Both the position numbers and the translations under genes were made by a program. Positions 1-7,869 of a stretch of DNA of 64,000 nt are shown here, one piece after another (the first letter of the stretch is position 1; every line of letters starts with the position of its first letter). Origin of the DNA: Tsukamurella sp. TY48 (lineage in GTDB: Bacteria > Actinomycetota > Actinomycetes > Mycobacteriales > Mycobacteriaceae); NCBI RefSeq assembly GCF_019656655.1, contig NZ_BPMV01000001.1, positions 310,001 through 374,000 of the forward strand, given 5' to 3'. The notes under the pieces are model-generated. The model was not told the origin of the DNA. It did no database searches and saw nothing but the letters and a program-made list of their open reading frames with translations.

Positions 1-510
1 GCGACGAAGGCCGCGCTCGAGGACGGCTGGTTCCACACGGGCGATCTGGGCTCCATCGACGAGGACGGTTTCCTCTCGATCACGGGCCGCAAGAAGGAAC
101 TCATCGTGACCGCGGGCGGCAAGAACGTCTCGCCCGCCGGCCTCGAGGACGCGCTGCGCGGCAACCCGCTGATCTCGCAGGCCATGGTGATCGGTGATGC
201 GCAGCCCTTCATCGCGGCGCTGATCACGATCGACCCGGAGGCCTTCCCGCAGTGGAAGACCGCGAACGGCAAGCCGGAGTCGGCCACCGTCGCCGATCTG
301 CGCGACGATCCCGATCTCAACGCCGAGATCGACCGCGCCGTGGCCGTGGCCAACGACACCGTCTCCAAGGCCGAGGCCATCAAGAAGGTGCGCATCCTCC
401 CCGAGGACTTCTCCGAGGAGACCGGTGAGATGACGCCGACCATGAAGGTCAAGCGCAACGTGGTCGCCCAGAAGTACGCCGACGACATCGCCGAGATCTA
501 CGCGAAGTAG
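1..510 (+). CDS. fadD15: Long-chain fatty-acid-CoA ligase (FadD15-like), C-terminal part
   Basis: This is the last 169 residues of an ANL-superfamily acyl-CoA synthetase; the start lies before the window. The fragment opens inside the hinge: FHTGDLG is core motif A8, followed by [18 protein letters not shown], where the domain rotates between adenylation and thioesterification. Near the end, TPTMKVKRN holds the conserved C-terminal lysine of the adenylation half-reaction. The enzyme activates a fatty acid with ATP and CoA. The symbol rests on position: it lies next to pimB' as Rv2187 does next to Rv2188c. The substrate cannot be read from this part. Confidence 0.9.
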   Translation, partial: ATKAALEDGWFHTGDLGSIDEDGFLSITGRKKELIVTAGGKNVSPAGLEDALRGNPLISQAMVIGDAQPFIAALITIDPEAFPQWKTANGKPESATVADLRDDPDLNAEIDRAVAVANDTVSKAEAIKKVRILPEDFSEETGEMTPTMKVKRNVVAQKYADDIAEIYAK

Positions 511-525
511 GTAGCTGGTACGAGG

Positions 526-554
526 AGTGCCCCACCGGATTCCGGTGGGGCACT
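526..554. terminator. Bidirectional hairpin terminator between convergent genes
   Basis: A 14-bp perfect stem (526-539 with 541-554, arms AGTGCCCCACCGGA and TCCGGTGGGGCACT) has almost no loop. It sits between the stop of the acyl-CoA ligase (510) and the stop of pimB' (568). T-rich bases follow on the plus side (TTCTTCG). The symmetry suits termination from both sides. Confidence 0.8.
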
Positions 555-567
555 TCTTCGTTCGCGG

Positions 568-1698
568 TCAGTACGGGCTGAGCAGGGTCTGCAGGCGGTG
601 GCCGAGGCGGCGCCAGTTGAAGTGCTCGCCCACCAGCTCGCGGCCACGGGCCCCCATGGCGGCGGCACGATCGGGATCGGCGAGCAGCCCGGCCACGGCA
701 TCGGCGATCGCGTCCACATCGCGTCCCGGCACCACATGACCGGACTCGCCCTCCCACACCGTCTCCGGCGCACCCCCGGAATCGCCTGCCACGACCGGCT
801 TCCCGGTCGCCGACGCCTCGAGGAAGACGATGCCGAGGCCCTCCACGTCGAGCCCGGCGCCGCGGGTGCGGCAGGGCATCGCGAAGACGTCACCGAGGTT
901 GTGATGCCCCGCGAGCTCATCGGCGGCGACACCGCCGGTGAAGATCACCGCGTCCTCGACACCGCTGCCGGCGGCGAGCTTGTGCAGGGTCTCCGCGTAC
1001 GGCCCACCACCCACGATCACCAGCTTCGCTCCGGGCACCCGGGCCCGGATCTTCGGCAGGGCCCGAATCAGCATGTCCTGCCCCTTGCGCGGCACCAGCC
1101 GCGACAGGCACAGCACCACAGGCTCGTCGTCGGCCAGGCCGTACCGGCGGCGCAGTTCCGAGCGGGCGGCATCGTCGGGCTTGAAGACCTCGGTGTCGAC
1201 GCCGGGCGGGAGGTGCTCCAGCGCGGCCTGCGGACCGAACGCCGAGGCGAACCGGCCGCGGGTGTACTTGCTGACGTAGGTGATCACGTCGGTGGTGTCG
1301 CCGATGCGGCGCAGGCACGCCCGCGAGGGCGGCAGCATCGACCAGCCCACCTCGTGACCGTGCGTGGACGCGACGGTGCGCTGCGCCCCGGCCGCTTCCA
1401 GCGGCGCCGCGAGCAGCGCGAGTGGGGCTGCGGCGCCGAACCACACCGTCTCGATGTCGTGGGCGCGCACCAGCTCCCGCGCGCGACTGAGCGCATCGGG
1501 GCTGGGGATCAGCAGCGACGTGGGGTGGCGCACCACCTCGAAGTCCTGCGCCGCGTCGTACTCCTCGCTGCCGCGCCACCGCGAGGCGTACACCACCAGC
1601 TCGTCGGCGGGCAGCTGCGAGACGAAGGCCTGCAGATACGTCTGGATGCCGCCGGGGCGGGGCGGGAAGTCGTTGGTGACCAGCAGCGTGCGCGGCAT
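568..1698 (-). CDS. pimB: GDP-mannose-dependent PIM alpha-mannosyltransferase PimB'
   Basis: A 376-residue GT4-family, GT-B-fold glycosyltransferase. It adds the second mannose to phosphatidylinositol monomannoside on the cytoplasmic face of the membrane, an early step to PIM, LM and LAM. The N-terminus VTNDFPPRPGGIQTY is the typical glycine-rich acceptor loop, CLSRLVPRKGQD contains the conserved Arg/Lys pair for the donor phosphates, and GLGIVFLEASATGKPVV is the EX7E motif. It is the positional counterpart of Rv2188c. The ATG is preceded at 6 nt by TACGGT (1705-1710) and no Shine-Dalgarno, so the mRNA is probably leaderless. Confidence 0.92.
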   Translation of the reverse strand: MPRTLLVTNDFPPRPGGIQTYLQAFVSQLPADELVVYASRWRGSEEYDAAQDFEVVRHPTSLLIPSPDALSRARELVRAHDIETVWFGAAAPLALLAAPLEAAGAQRTVASTHGHEVGWSMLPPSRACLRRIGDTTDVITYVSKYTRGRFASAFGPQAALEHLPPGVDTEVFKPDDAARSELRRRYGLADDEPVVLCLSRLVPRKGQDMLIRALPKIRARVPGAKLVIVGGGPYAETLHKLAAGSGVEDAVIFTGGVAADELAGHHNLGDVFAMPCRTRGAGLDVEGLGIVFLEASATGKPVVAGDSGGAPETVWEGESGHVVPGRDVDAIADAVAGLLADPDRAAAMGARGRELVGEHFNWRRLGHRLQTLLSPY

Positions 1699-1704
1699 GG
1701 CTCA

Positions 1705-1710
1705 ACCGTA
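1705..1710 (-). promoter_or_regulatory. -10 hexamer TACGGT for leaderless pimB'
   Basis: TACGGT on the minus strand ends 6 nt before the ATG at 1698, placing the transcription start on the start codon. Confidence 0.5.
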
Positions 1711-1757
1711 CTGGCGGCGTGCCCCGGACCGGGGCACGCCCCCACGTGCGGGTCGGA

Positions 1758-3476
1758 TCAGGGCCGCATGGCGTAGGCACCGTCGTACGACGCCACCTGC
1801 TGCCACACCCGGTCGAAGGACTCCGGATCCACGGCGGGGCGGCGCACGGCGCCCAGCGCCCACTCCTGCTGCGCGGCGGTGGCCGAGGCCTTGCCGTACA
1901 GGCCGACGGCGTAGCCCGAGAAGTCGCGGATCAGCACGTCGAAGATGCGGCTGAGGACATCGGCGTCGAGGCCGGTGAGCGCGGCCTGCTCCAACACCAG
2001 CTGTCCGTACACCACCAGCGAGAACAGGTGGCCGATGTCGAGGACGAAGTCGAGGTCCTTGCTCTGCTCGCCATCGGGCGCCGCGGTCTGCAGGAAGGTG
2101 CGCAGGGCCTGGGCCTGCTCGTAGAAGGTCGCCACGTTGGGGATGTCGAGGCGGGCCTCGTAGGGCTTGGTCCAGTCGGCGAAGCGCACCTTGCCCGCGC
2201 CGCCGAGCGGCCCCTGCGCGAAGAAGAAGGCATCGTCGGTGGCATCGCGCCGGGTGCCGATCTCCGGGTACTCGGCGGGGTTCAGGAGGTAGTTCGGCAT
2301 GAACTTGAGGATCTGGGCCACGTTCACGTGCACGGTGCCCTCGAGCCGGGGCAGCCAGCCGATGAACCGGTTCGCCTGGTGGAAGTAGGTGGTCTTCTCG
2401 TATCCCTTGGCGGCGATCACGTCGAGCAGCAGCGTGACCACCTTCTCGCCCTCGGCCGTGACCTTCGACTTGGTGACCGGGTTGAACAGCAGGTAGCGGC
2501 GATCGTCGAGGCTGGCGCTGCGGAAGTAGTCCACCGCACGGTCGCTGAACAGCTTCATGGCCACCAGGCGCGCGTAGGCGTCGACGAAGTTGCCGCGCAC
2601 GTGGCTGAAATCGGTGACCGGGTGGCCGTACAGGATCCGGTTGTTGGAGTGGGTGATCGCCTCGTAGAAGGCGTGCTCGCAGATGCCGATCGACCCGTGG
2701 CAGAGGTTGAACTTGCCGATGTTGACGGTGTTGAGCGCCGCGGCGAAGGCCTCGGGTCCGGTGTGCAGCACATCGGCGGCGGTCACCGGGTAATCGACCA
2801 GCTCGAAGGTGGAGACGTACATCTGGGCGTGAACCACGTTGTCGATGAGCCGGTAGTTCGGGTGCTGGCTGTCGACGGTGAAGAAGACGTAGGCCTCCGG
2901 GCCCTCCATATCGGCGCGGCGCCCGAACACCGAGACCATCCCGGCCACGTTGCCGTTGCCGATGTAGTACTTGGTGCCGGATGCGGTGAAGCCGCCGTCG
3001 GCGGTGGGCGTGAGGATCATGTCGGTGTCGTAGACATCAGCGCCGTGCGCGCGCTCCGAGAGCCCGAAGGCCATCACCCCGCCGTCGGTGAGCTGCTGCG
3101 CCGCTGTGCGTTTCGCGCCCTCGTTGTCGCTCATCCAGATCGGGCCGAGGCCGAGGATGGTGACCTGCTCGGCGTACCAGTACGACAGGCCGTAGAAACC
3201 GAAGATCTCGCTCAGGGCGGCGTTGCGCGCGCCGTCCCAGCGACGGTTCGGATCGCCGTCCGCGTACGCCGCGGGCGTGAGGAAGGTGGCGAACAGCTTC
3301 TCCCGCTTCTCGAACTCCAGGAAGTCCGAGACCCACTCCGCGTCGAGATCGGCCTGCAGCAGCCGCTCCTTGCCGTACGACTCGAAGAATTCGACGGTCG
3401 CGAGCAGGAGCCGGCGCGTCTCGGGATCGAAGTGCGCGTAGTCGGTGGTGAGCGGGTTCATCAGGAGGCGAGGCAT
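1758..3476 (-). CDS. Acyl-CoA dehydrogenase family protein
   Basis: A 572-residue flavoprotein of the acyl-CoA dehydrogenase/oxidase fold. The middle domain shows FGLSERAHGADVYDTD, matching the FAD-binding beta-domain stretch (usual AxTEPxAGSD), and YYIGNGNVAGMVSVFG. In the C-terminal helical domain LPRLEGTVHVNVAQI carries the Glu of the EGT motif, the likely catalytic base. It is longer than a typical 380-400-residue dehydrogenase, like bacterial acyl-CoA oxidase-like forms. It presumably oxidises an acyl-CoA at C2-C3; chain length is unknown. It has no counterpart at this place in the M. tuberculosis order. TACCGT (3482-3487) lies 5 nt before the ATG, but an inner ATG a few codons on is a possible start. 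Confidence 0.85.
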   Translation of the reverse strand: MPRLLMNPLTTDYAHFDPETRRLLLATVEFFESYGKERLLQADLDAEWVSDFLEFEKREKLFATFLTPAAYADGDPNRRWDGARNAALSEIFGFYGLSYWYAEQVTILGLGPIWMSDNEGAKRTAAQQLTDGGVMAFGLSERAHGADVYDTDMILTPTADGGFTASGTKYYIGNGNVAGMVSVFGRRADMEGPEAYVFFTVDSQHPNYRLIDNVVHAQMYVSTFELVDYPVTAADVLHTGPEAFAAALNTVNIGKFNLCHGSIGICEHAFYEAITHSNNRILYGHPVTDFSHVRGNFVDAYARLVAMKLFSDRAVDYFRSASLDDRRYLLFNPVTKSKVTAEGEKVVTLLLDVIAAKGYEKTTYFHQANRFIGWLPRLEGTVHVNVAQILKFMPNYLLNPAEYPEIGTRRDATDDAFFFAQGPLGGAGKVRFADWTKPYEARLDIPNVATFYEQAQALRTFLQTAAPDGEQSKDLDFVLDIGHLFSLVVYGQLVLEQAALTGLDADVLSRIFDVLIRDFSGYAVGLYGKASATAAQQEWALGAVRRPAVDPESFDRVWQQVASYDGAYAMRP

Positions 3477-3519
3477 GCCTCACGGTACCGCGCGGACGAA
3501 CCCGCGCGCCCGGCGTGTT

Positions 3520-4566
3520 CTAGAAACGCACCGCCGAGTTGAACGGGCCGGCCTTGTCGATCGGCACCACCTGAACGGGAACGCCGAAGGTGGAGGCGTG
3601 CACCACTTTCCCATCACCGATGTACATGCCGACGTGGGTGGCACCCGGGTAGTACACGATGATGTCGCCCGGCTGCAGGCTCGACCGCGAGACGGGCTGT
3701 CCGCCCGCGAGCTGCGCCTGCGAGGTCCGCGGGAGCGACTTGCCGGCCTGCTTGTAGGCCCAGAGCATCAGGCCGGAGCAGTCGAACTGGCCGGGGCCCG
3801 AACCGCCCCACGCGTAGGGCATGCCCACGCGGGTGAGCGCGGCCCGCACCGCGACGGCCTCGGACGCGCCGCCGGGCGGCAGCTTGCCCGGGTCGACGGG
3901 AACGTTGGGGCCGATCAGGGCACCGCGCTGGGCGCCGGTGAGCCGGTCGTAGAGGGCCTTGATCCGGGCGATCTCGGACGCCAGCTGCGCCTTCTTCTTG
4001 TTCAGATCGTCGCGCTTGCGCTCGGCGTCGGTCTTCGCGGTATCCGCGGACTTCGAGGCATCAGCGGCGCGCTGCTCCGCGGACACGGCCGCGGCCTTGG
4101 CCTTCTTGAAGCCGTCGATCGTGTTCAGCACGTCGCGGTTGATGAAGTCCAGCGTGGACATCTGGTCGAGCATCGTCTGCGGCGAATCGCTGACCAGGAG
4201 CGCGAAGGTGCGGTTGGTGCGGGCGCCCTTGTAGTTGGCGCGGACGATGGAATCGACCGTGGGCTGCAGCGAATCGCGGCGGGCCTGCACGGCGGCCACC
4301 TCGCGCTTGGCCGCGACGAGCGTGGAATCCGCTGCGCGCTTGGCCGCGGTGGCCTTCTCGACGTCCTCCTGCGCGCCCTTAGCGGCCTCGTTGGTGCCGG
4401 ACGCCTGCTCGGACAGCTTCTCGTACTGCTTGAGCGCCGCATCCGCATCGGTGGGATCGGCACCCGCGCCACCGCCGACGGCGGCACCGAGCAGCAGGAG
4501 CAGCGCCGACGACACGGCGACGCCGCGCCGGGACGGGGCGCGGAGGGCGGGCGGAATCGAGGGCAC
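3520..4566 (-). CDS. Secreted NlpC/P60 peptidoglycan endopeptidase with coiled coil (RipC-like)
   Basis: About 348 residues. A signal peptide (AVSSALLLLLGAAVGGGAGA) is followed by a long Ala/Lys/Glu-rich coiled coil (residues about 40-205), as in RipC-like hydrolases where it holds the enzyme inactive until recruited. The C-terminal NlpC/P60 domain has the Cys in FDCSGLMLWAY, His in THVGMYIG and a second polar site in VVHAST. It should cut peptidoglycan stem peptides (D-Glu to mDAP) outside the membrane during division. Position matches Rv2190c. I chose GTG 4566 because GGAAGGA lies 10 nt upstream; a GTG at 4602 would add 12 residues but has no ribosome binding site. Confidence 0.85.
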   Translation of the reverse strand: MPSIPPALRAPSRRGVAVSSALLLLLGAAVGGGAGADPTDADAALKQYEKLSEQASGTNEAAKGAQEDVEKATAAKRAADSTLVAAKREVAAVQARRDSLQPTVDSIVRANYKGARTNRTFALLVSDSPQTMLDQMSTLDFINRDVLNTIDGFKKAKAAAVSAEQRAADASKSADTAKTDAERKRDDLNKKKAQLASEIARIKALYDRLTGAQRGALIGPNVPVDPGKLPPGGASEAVAVRAALTRVGMPYAWGGSGPGQFDCSGLMLWAYKQAGKSLPRTSQAQLAGGQPVSRSSLQPGDIIVYYPGATHVGMYIGDGKVVHASTFGVPVQVVPIDKAGPFNSAVRF

Positions 4567-4641
4567 GAGCGAGAGGATCCTTCCAGGGATGCCGCAGGTC
4601 ACACGGCGAGCAGTTGCGGTTGCAACAGCGCCCAGAATACG

Positions 4642-5337
4642 TCAGTAGCGACGGACAGCGTATACCGACATCTCGTTGAGCGGGCTGACCTTGACCGGGG
4701 TGCCGTAGTTCACCGAATGCACCACTTTACCGGAGCCGATGTACAGCGCGGCGTGGCTGCCGCCGTTGTAGATCACGACGTCACCGGGCTGCAGGTCCGC
4801 GACCGGCACCGGTCGACCGCCGCCGAGCTGGCCGTAGCTGTCACGGGGCACGCTCATACCGGCCTGCTTCATCGACCAGTAGACGAGGCCGGAGCAGTCG
4901 AAGGAGTTGGGGCCGGCCGAGCCGTAGGAGTAGGGCAGGCCGGTGCGCGACAGCGCGGCCTGCACGACCTTGGCCTTGGCGGCGCCGGGCTGCACGCCCG
5001 CGACGGTGGTGACGCCCGGCTTCGGCGCGGTCTCGACACCGGCCACGACGCCCGGGCGGGCGGCGATGTTGTGCGTGCTGGCAACGCCCGGCGCACCGGG
5101 GGCGACCTGAGCGGCGGGCTTCGGCGCGGGCTTGGCCTTGGGCGCCACGGCGGGCTTGGCCTTGACGGCGGGGGCCGGTGCGGGCGCGCCGGGGGCGACG
5201 GGCGCGGGTGCCGGAGCGGCGAAAGCGGTGGCGGCGGGTACGGCGAGGGTGCCGATGGTCACGGCGCCCGCGGCGAGTGCACCGCGCGCGGCGGTGGCAC
5301 CCTTGCTGGGCTGCGGCTGAAGACGATGTTTCGCCAC
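4642..5337 (-). CDS. Secreted NlpC/P60 hydrolase with Ala/Pro linker, under c-di-AMP riboswitch
   Basis: A 231-residue exported protein: signal peptide, an Ala/Pro/Lys-rich low-complexity linker (residues about 40-110), then an NlpC/P60 domain with FDCSGLVYWSM (catalytic Cys), SHAALYIG (His) and VVHSVNYG. It is probably a DL-endopeptidase acting on peptidoglycan. The start is GTG with AGGAGAG about 10 nt upstream. Its leader holds a ydaO-type riboswitch (5366-5508) and a good promoter (5561-5589), so expression should respond to cyclic di-AMP, as for other actinobacterial wall hydrolases. It is a second hydrolase copy next to the RipC-like gene, 39 bp or more away on the same strand. Confidence 0.88.
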   Translation of the reverse strand: MAKHRLQPQPSKGATAARGALAAGAVTIGTLAVPAATAFAAPAPAPVAPGAPAPAPAVKAKPAVAPKAKPAPKPAAQVAPGAPGVASTHNIAARPGVVAGVETAPKPGVTTVAGVQPGAAKAKVVQAALSRTGLPYSYGSAGPNSFDCSGLVYWSMKQAGMSVPRDSYGQLGGGRPVPVADLQPGDVVIYNGGSHAALYIGSGKVVHSVNYGTPVKVSPLNEMSVYAVRRY

Positions 5338-5365
5338 GAAGGGGTCTCTCCTATGTTTCTTCCCG

Positions 5366-5508
5366 ACCGCCGACCGAGTTAGCTGACGGGTTCGGGCGAG
5401 GAAGATGCCCTACGCGGTGTGCGTCGCACGAGAGCGGCGCACCTCCGGCGATTCACCCCAGATACTGCGTGTGGGTCCCCGGCGGGGCCTTGCGGCCCCT
5501 TAGGCGGT
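5366..5508 (-). promoter_or_regulatory. ydaO-yuaA riboswitch (cyclic di-AMP sensor)
   Basis: On the minus strand the leader contains the family's hallmark blocks in order: GGGGACCC, then GGGGTGAA, then CCCGAACCCGTCAGCTAAC followed by a GTCGGCGGT closing segment. The outer helix P1 pairs ACCGCC (forward 5366-5371) with GGCGGT (5503-5508). In actinobacteria this class typically precedes NlpC/P60 and Rpf genes and turns them off when c-di-AMP is high. The gene begins 28 nt downstream. The expression platform is not obvious: I see no poly-U terminator, so control of translation or Rho access is possible. Confidence 0.85.
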
Positions 5509-5520
5509 GACCTCCGGAGA

Positions 5521-5538
5521 CGAGACGGAATCGTCTCG
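5521..5538 (-). other. Hairpin at the 5' end of the riboswitch leader
   Basis: CGAGACG (5521-5527) pairs with CGTCTCG (5532-5538) around a 4-nt loop. It lies between the predicted transcription start and the aptamer, and could be a 5' stabilising stem. Confidence 0.4.
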
Positions 5539-5560
5539 GAGTCCTCCTAAGGTCTCGGAA

Positions 5561-5589
5561 AGATTACGAAACGGAAACGCACCTGTCTA
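5561..5589 (-). promoter_or_regulatory. Sigma-A-type promoter of the riboswitch-nlpC unit
   Basis: On the minus strand TAGACA (forward 5584-5589) and TAATCT (5561-5566) are separated by exactly 17 nt. The start would be near 5554, giving a leader of about 215 nt that includes the whole aptamer. Confidence 0.65.
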
Positions 5590-5611
5590 GCCGGACGCGC
5601 CGATGTGACAC

Positions 5612-5629
5612 GCGACACTCCAGTGTCGC
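5612..5629. other. Perfect 8-bp-arm palindrome downstream of the Cys-rich gene
   Basis: GCGACACT (5612-5619) and AGTGTCGC (5622-5629) are separated by 2 nt. It lies just after the stop of the Cys-rich gene (5635) and before the nlpC promoter. It could end transcription of the former or serve as an operator for the latter. Confidence 0.45.
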
Positions 5630-5634
5630 ACCAC

Positions 5635-5874
5635 CTAGCCGGCTCGTTTTCCCTGGTCGGAGACCACGCGCAGGTGCGGCAGCATGCCCGCATCGGCGAA
5701 ATGCGCGATCGCGACATTCAGGTCGGGCTCGGGCGTGACCTCGAGCCCCGCCTCAGGCGCCGGCGCGGCTTCGGGGGCTACCGAGACGACCGGGCCGAGC
5801 AGGAAACCCACCGAGCAGTCGCCGCAGGCGCGCGGTTTGGCGGGGCAGGTGGAGCAGTCGATGTGCAGCGCCAT
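5635..5874 (-). CDS. Small Cys-rich protein, predicted DNA-damage inducible
   Basis: A 79-residue protein I do not recognise. The N-terminus has two CxxC pairs, C7-x2-C10 and C17-x2-C20, in CSTCPAKPRACGDC, a pattern that commonly binds zinc or an iron-sulfur centre. A hydrophobic segment (VGFLLGPVVSVAP) and an Ala/Pro/Glu-rich stretch follow; the rest has no clear fold. ATG 5874 has AAGGGA upstream. Its promoter (5916-5938) matches the RecA-independent, PafBC-type damage consensus and mirrors that of the nuclease transcribed the other way, so the two are probably co-induced. Function is unknown; a role beside the nuclease is inference. Confidence 0.65.
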   Translation of the reverse strand: MALHIDCSTCPAKPRACGDCSVGFLLGPVVSVAPEAAPAPEAGLEVTPEPDLNVAIAHFADAGMLPHLRVVSDQGKRAG

Positions 5875-5915
5875 GGCGGCGTCCCTTCGTGATCGGGTTC
5901 TTCTCGTCGATCCGG

Positions 5916-5938
5916 AAGGTAGGTCGGGGCACCGACAA
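5916..5938 (-). promoter_or_regulatory. RecA-NDp / PafBC-type DNA-damage promoter, minus strand
   Basis: Minus-strand TTGTCGGTG, then 8 nt, then TACCTT. This fits the published RecA-NDp consensus tTGTCRgtg-N8-TAnnnT at every position. The start would be about 36 nt before the Cys-rich ORF. Confidence 0.82.
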
Positions 5939-5979
5939 GTTTCCGCGGACGGGGGCCCGGGCGGGACGGCGGCCGAAAC

Positions 5980-6002
5980 CTGTCGGTGCCCCGTCCTACG
6001 TT
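5980..6002 (+). promoter_or_regulatory. RecA-NDp / PafBC-type DNA-damage promoter, plus strand
   Basis: CTGTCGGTG (5980-5988), 8 nt, TACGTT (5997-6002). It matches TGTCRgtg-N8-TAnnnT. The hexamer ends 6 nt before ATG 6009, so the nuclease message is predicted to be leaderless. Confidence 0.82.
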
Positions 6003-6008
6003 CAGCGC

Positions 6009-7844
6009 ATGCAGCTGACCCTCGACGACTGCGATTCCGCGGCCACAGATCCCGATCTCCGGGATGTGACCTTCGTGGTGGTCGACCTGGAGACCACGGG
6101 CGGTTCGGCGAAGGGCGGCGACGCGATCACCGAGATCGGGGCGGTGAAGGTGCGCGGCGGGGAGGTGCTCGGTGAGTTCGCCACCCTCGTCGACCCCGGC
6201 CGCGGGATCCCGCCGCACATCACGCACCTCACCGGAATCACCACGGCGATGATCACCGATGCCCCCACGATCGCCTCCGTGCTGCCGTCCTTCCTGGAGT
6301 TCGCCCACGGCGCCGTGCTGGTGGCCCACAACGCGCGGTTCGACATCGGCTTCCTCAAGGCGGCCGCCGCGGCCACCGGCACACCGTGGCCGACACCGCA
6401 GACGCTGTGCACCGTGCAGTTGGCCCGCCGCGTGCTCACGCGGGACGAGGCACCGTCGGTCAAGCTCAGTGAGATGGCCCGGCTGTTCCGTGCCGAGACC
6501 ACGCCCACGCACCGCGCGCTCGACGATGCCCGCGCCACCGTCGACGTGCTGCACGGGCTCATCGGCCGTGTGGGGAACCTCGGCATCCGCACGCTCGGCG
6601 AACTGCGCGGCCACCTCCCCTCGGTCACGCCGCAGCAGCGTGCCAAACGCGGCCTGGCGGATCCGCTCCCGGAACGGCCCGGCGTCTACCTGTTCCGCGG
6701 TCCCGGAGACGAGGTGCTCTACGTGGGCACGTCGGGGAACCTGCGGCGGCGGGTGCGCAGCTACTTCACCTCGGGTGAGACCCGAGGCCGGATCAAGGAG
6801 ATGGTGGGGCTCGCGGAGCGGGTCGACCATGTCGAGTGCGCGCACGCGCTGGAGGCCGCGGCGCGCGAGCTACGGCTGATCGCGGCCCACACTCCGCCGT
6901 ACAACCGGCGCTCGAAGTACCCGAAGCGGGGATGGTGGATCTGCCTCACCACCGAGCCCTTCCCGCGGCTGGCGGTCAAGCGCTCCGCGCCGGCCGGATC
7001 GGCGTGCCTCGGCCCCGTCCGCGCGCGGGGCGATGCGGCCGATCTGGCCGATCTCATCGCGGAGGCGTGCGGCCTGCGCACCTGCACCACTCGGCTGCGG
7101 CCGGGCGGCGTCCACGCGTGCGCGCTCGGGCCGGACGGTGCGCGTCCCCTCGGCGGCTGCCACGCCTCGGCGGCGCAACCGGAGCCGGCCACGGCGTACC
7201 GTCCGCGGGCCGAGCGCGCGGCGGCGATGCTCACCGGGCGATCGTCCGAGGTCTTCGACGCCCTGGAGTCCCGCCTGGCGTCGCTGGCCGAGCGCGAGTT
7301 CTTCGAATCGGCGGCGCGGTTGCGGGACCGGACCGCGCAGCTCGTGGACCTCACCGTGCGCTCGCACGCCCTCGCCGCCTTCGCCGAGGTCCCCGAACTG
7401 TCGGTGGCGCACCCGGACGGCAGCGGCGGCTGGGAACTGTCGATCGTGCGGCACGGGCGGCTCGCGGCCGCGGGGGTCGCGCCGCGCGGGGTGCCGCCGA
7501 TGCCGGTCTTCGACCGGCTGCGCGCCGGCGCCGAGACCGTCTACGAGGCGCCGGCCGAACCGGAGGGCCCGCCGGGACTGTTCGTGCCCGAGACCCTCTT
7601 CCCCGCGGATGCCCTGCACGGCGCCAGCCCCGAGGAGGCGGCGCTGCTACGCCGGTGGGCCCTGCGCCCGGGCACCCGCGTGGTGGATGTGCAGGGCACC
7701 TGGGGCGAGCCGCTGCACGGCGCCGGCCGGTGGCGCGAGTGGGCCGACCGGGCCGGTACCGCCGGGCGCGACGCCCGGGCGGCGGCATCGGAACCGCAGC
7801 GGCGGGGCAGGCAATACAGTGAGGGGACCACGCACGCCGCGTGA
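6009..7844 (+). CDS. DEDDh exonuclease fused to a UvrC-like GIY-YIG nuclease (Rv2191-like)
   Basis: A 611-residue two-nuclease protein, counterpart of Rv2191. Residues about 20-185 form a DnaQ-type DEDDh 3'-5' exonuclease: D26 and E28 in VVDLETTGG, HNARFDIGF, and HRALDDARATVD with the His/Asp of Exo III. Residues about 215-300 are a GIY-YIG domain (GVYLFRGPGDEVLYVGTSGNLRRR) as in the N-terminal part of UvrC, followed by a UVR-like coiled segment (ESRLASLAEREFFESAARLRDR). It probably trims or incises damaged DNA. I place the start at ATG 6009 because the damage promoter ends 6 nt before it; an upstream in-frame start would put the promoter inside the gene. Confidence 0.9.
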   Translation: MQLTLDDCDSAATDPDLRDVTFVVVDLETTGGSAKGGDAITEIGAVKVRGGEVLGEFATLVDPGRGIPPHITHLTGITTAMITDAPTIASVLPSFLEFAHGAVLVAHNARFDIGFLKAAAAATGTPWPTPQTLCTVQLARRVLTRDEAPSVKLSEMARLFRAETTPTHRALDDARATVDVLHGLIGRVGNLGIRTLGELRGHLPSVTPQQRAKRGLADPLPERPGVYLFRGPGDEVLYVGTSGNLRRRVRSYFTSGETRGRIKEMVGLAERVDHVECAHALEAAARELRLIAAHTPPYNRRSKYPKRGWWICLTTEPFPRLAVKRSAPAGSACLGPVRARGDAADLADLIAEACGLRTCTTRLRPGGVHACALGPDGARPLGGCHASAAQPEPATAYRPRAERAAAMLTGRSSEVFDALESRLASLAEREFFESAARLRDRTAQLVDLTVRSHALAAFAEVPELSVAHPDGSGGWELSIVRHGRLAAAGVAPRGVPPMPVFDRLRAGAETVYEAPAEPEGPPGLFVPETLFPADALHGASPEEAALLRRWALRPGTRVVDVQGTWGEPLHGAGRWREWADRAGTAGRDARAAASEPQRRGRQYSEGTTHAA

Positions 7845-7869
7845 GCCCCGGCGACGAAAGGCAGCCGCA

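Noticed and set aside
4650-5300. Possible direct repeats in the second NlpC/P60 gene
   Set aside because: They reflect the Ala/Pro/Lys linker, not a DNA repeat.
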